Assembly (NCBI GenBank): GCA_013314775.1 | Contig: JABUFB010000010.1 | Span: forward strand, 372,001-436,000 | Source of the DNA: Armatimonadota bacterium | GTDB lineage: Bacteria; Armatimonadota; Zipacnadia; Zipacnadales; JABUFB01 | Direction of reading: 5' to 3' | DNA length: 64,000 bases | Part shown: one piece after another, positions 62,520-64,000 of the stretch | Layout: each line of letters begins with the position of its first letter | How positions within the stretch are numbered: the stretch's first letter is position 1 | Notes under the pieces: model-generated | Databases searched by the model: none | Told to the model about the DNA's origin: nothing | What the model saw: the letters and a program-made list of their open reading frames with translations, nothing else | Program-made: the position numbers and the translations under genes

Positions 62520-64000
62520 GATCCTTGCCGCTTCACTGGGCAACTGTGTGCACGTTGCCGGCGCGCTCAACTTCCTGCGTCTCGCGCGCAGCGCAGGCTA
62601 TGACACCACGTTCCTGGGGCCCGCGGTCTCGGTGGATGTGCTGCTGGACGCGGTGGCTGAACGCAAGCCAGACATCGTCGCGGTGAGCTACCGTCTGACC
62701 CCGGAAGTCGCGACGAAGCTCTTCGATGAGCTGAAGCGCAAAGCTGCCGATCGGGGGCTCTCTGGCCCGCGCTACCTGCTTGGCGGGACCCCACCCGTCG
62801 CCGAGGCCGGGCGCAGGGCCGGGATCTTCGAGGCCGTTTTCGCGGGCGACCAGTCTCCGGACGAGATCGTCGCGATCCTGCGAGGCGAGGGACGCAAGAT
62901 ATCCCCCGAGGACTTCGGCACAACACTGCTGGACCGTGTTGACAGGAGCTATCCGGCGCCGATTCTGCGCCACCATTACGGGCAGCCGACGGTGGAAGCA
63001 ACGGTCGAGGGTGCGCGACGCATCGCCGAGGCCCGCGCGGTGGATGTGATCTCCATTGGACCCGACCAGAACGCCCAGGAGCATTTCTTCCGCCCGGAGC
63101 AGATGAAGCCTGAACTGTCCGGCGCAGGCGGCGTGCCCCTGCGGAAGCCCGAGGACCTGCGTGCGATCTACGAGGCATCGCGCTGCGGCAATTACCCGCT
63201 GGTGCGCTGCTACAGCGGCACGCGCGACCTGATCCGCTGGGCCCAGGTGCACGTGGAGACCATCGACAATGCCTGGGGCGCCATCCCGCTCTGTTGGTAT
63301 AACACGCTGGATGCCCGTTCGGACCGGCCGCCGGCGGTCTCGATCGCCGAGAACATCCAGGCCATGCGATGGTACGCCGACCGCGACAAGCCGGTGGAGT
63401 GCAACGAAGCCCATCACTGGTCCATGCGGGATGCCCACGACACTATCGCTGTGGTCGCCGCGTTCCTGGGCGCGTACGCATGCAAGTCCGTGGGCGTTCG
63501 CACCTACGTTTCCCAGTACATGTTCAACTCCCCCGCCTCGACCTCGCCGATAATGGACCTGGCGAAGATGCTGGCCAAGGTGGAACTCATCGAAAGCCTC
63601 CGCGGCGAGGACTTCCGGGTCATCCACCAGACCCGCGCGGGGCTGCTGTGCTTCTCGGCCGACCCCAACGTGGCCAAAGGCCAGCTTTCCGCGTCCACCG
63701 TTCTGCAGCTCCAGTTGCGGCCACACATTGTGCATGTGGTCGGCTTCTGCGAGGGCGACCACGCAGCGCGGGTGGAGGACATCGTGGAAAGCTGCGCCAT
63801 CGTGCGCGGGGTGTTCCGGCAAGCGCTCACCGACATGCCCGACATGCGCCTCGACCCGCGGGTGGTGGCGCGCAAAGAGGAACTGGTGGCGGAGGCGAAC
63901 CTGCTTCTGGACGCACTGCGCGAACTGCCGTCCTGTGCCGATCCGTTGTGTGACCCGGCGACCCTCGCCCATGCCATCAAACTGGGCTACCTGGACGCTC
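62512..64000 (+). CDS. Cobalamin (B12)-binding domain protein, 3' end cut by window edge
   Basis: Open from ATG 62512, with AGGAGGAG upstream, through the window's right edge (496 codons). Residues 1-140 look like a B12-binding Rossmann domain: ASLGNCVHVAGALNFLRLARSAGYDTTFLG, PDIVAVSYRLTPEV and LGGTPPV. In the DxHxxG motif the His is kept (CVHVAG), but the Asp is replaced by Cys, which weakens the usual His-ligation relay. Residues 150-490 form a large barrel-like domain (GVRTYVSQYMFNSPASTSPIMDLAKMLAKVELIE) resembling B12-dependent glutamate- or methylaspartate-mutase catalytic chains. It could act with the UROD-like proteins or be a mutase. Confidence 0.75.
   Translation, partial: MPEILAASLGNCVHVAGALNFLRLARSAGYDTTFLGPAVSVDVLLDAVAERKPDIVAVSYRLTPEVATKLFDELKRKAADRGLSGPRYLLGGTPPVAEAGRRAGIFEAVFAGDQSPDEIVAILRGEGRKISPEDFGTTLLDRVDRSYPAPILRHHYGQPTVEATVEGARRIAEARAVDVISIGPDQNAQEHFFRPEQMKPELSGAGGVPLRKPEDLRAIYEASRCGNYPLVRCYSGTRDLIRWAQVHVETIDNAWGAIPLCWYNTLDARSDRPPAVSIAENIQAMRWYADRDKPVECNEAHHWSMRDAHDTIAVVAAFLGAYACKSVGVRTYVSQYMFNSPASTSPIMDLAKMLAKVELIESLRGEDFRVIHQTRAGLLCFSADPNVAKGQLSASTVLQLQLRPHIVHVVGFCEGDHAARVEDIVESCAIVRGVFRQALTDMPDMRLDPRVVARKEELVAEANLLLDALRELPSCADPLCDPATLAHAIKLGYLDA

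Noticed and set aside
62533-63972. 479-codon minus-strand open frame
   Set aside because: Antisense to the B12-binding gene, which has an upstream AGGAGGAG and is coupled to the preceding gene.

Overview
The window is a high-GC bacterial chromosome segment, densely coded, with short gaps and many 4-base ATGA/GTGA gene overlaps. It carries kdsB-kdsA-kdsD (Kdo, hence an outer membrane with LPS-like lipid), mreBCD, maf and prmA. It also carries many secreted polysaccharide-type proteins (right-handed beta-helix, propeller/LamG, discoidin, GH-like) and repeated sugar-catabolic enzymes (UROD-like, zinc alcohol dehydrogenase, Gfo/Idh/MocA, FAD oxidoreductase). This mix resembles an environmental diderm such as Armatimonadota or a Planctomycetota/Hydrogenedentota-type lineage. 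That placement is an inference from gene content; no rRNA or ribosomal-protein marker is present.

Layout. 1-5762 (minus): an edge-truncated beta-class DNA methyltransferase and a very large thioester alpha-2-macroglobulin. 5969-23697: sugar-catabolic and secreted modules, including two Zn-dehydrogenase/UROD-like pairs, two beta-helix proteins, a DegT/DnrJ aminotransferase, an SPL-like radical SAM enzyme, a secreted propeller, an MFS transporter and a GH-like protein. A decayed nucleotidyltransferase lies at 15730-15957. 23793-30703: a compact six-gene transport operon (CSCN-type permease, ModA-like lipoprotein with a thioredoxin-like tail, double ModA-like lipoprotein, ModB-like permease, third ModA-like lipoprotein, ModC-like ATPase), preceded by a palindromic operator candidate. 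30726-38787: hisF, a FAD oxidoreductase and a string of secreted or glycan-related proteins. 38893-40318: a TIGR01777 epimerase and TspO. 40764-51870: a long plus-strand envelope operon with two unknown proteins, AmrS, UbiB/AarF, Maf, MreB, MreC, MreD, KdsB, KdsA, KdsD and a metallophosphatase where a KdsC phosphatase might be expected. 51994-55944: an alpha/beta-hydrolase fold protein that appears to lack its serine, a GDPD, an unknown secreted protein and PrmA. 56065-64000: Gfo/Idh/MocA, a TPP enzyme, a third UROD-like protein, a sugar isomerase, an octopine-dehydrogenase-like enzyme and an edge-truncated B12-binding protein.

Most unusual system: the 23.8-30.7 kb operon. One ABC channel and one ATPase are accompanied by four ModA-like binding domains on three lipoproteins. 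By manual alignment to ModA, each domain has cysteines in the loops that normally bind molybdate. Combined with the CSCN permease and a thioredoxin-like domain, this suggests handling of a thiophilic metal, metalloid or organometal rather than molybdate. It resembles, as a cysteine version, the SAO (selenocysteine-assisted organometal) gene set that I recall from NCBIfam annotations.
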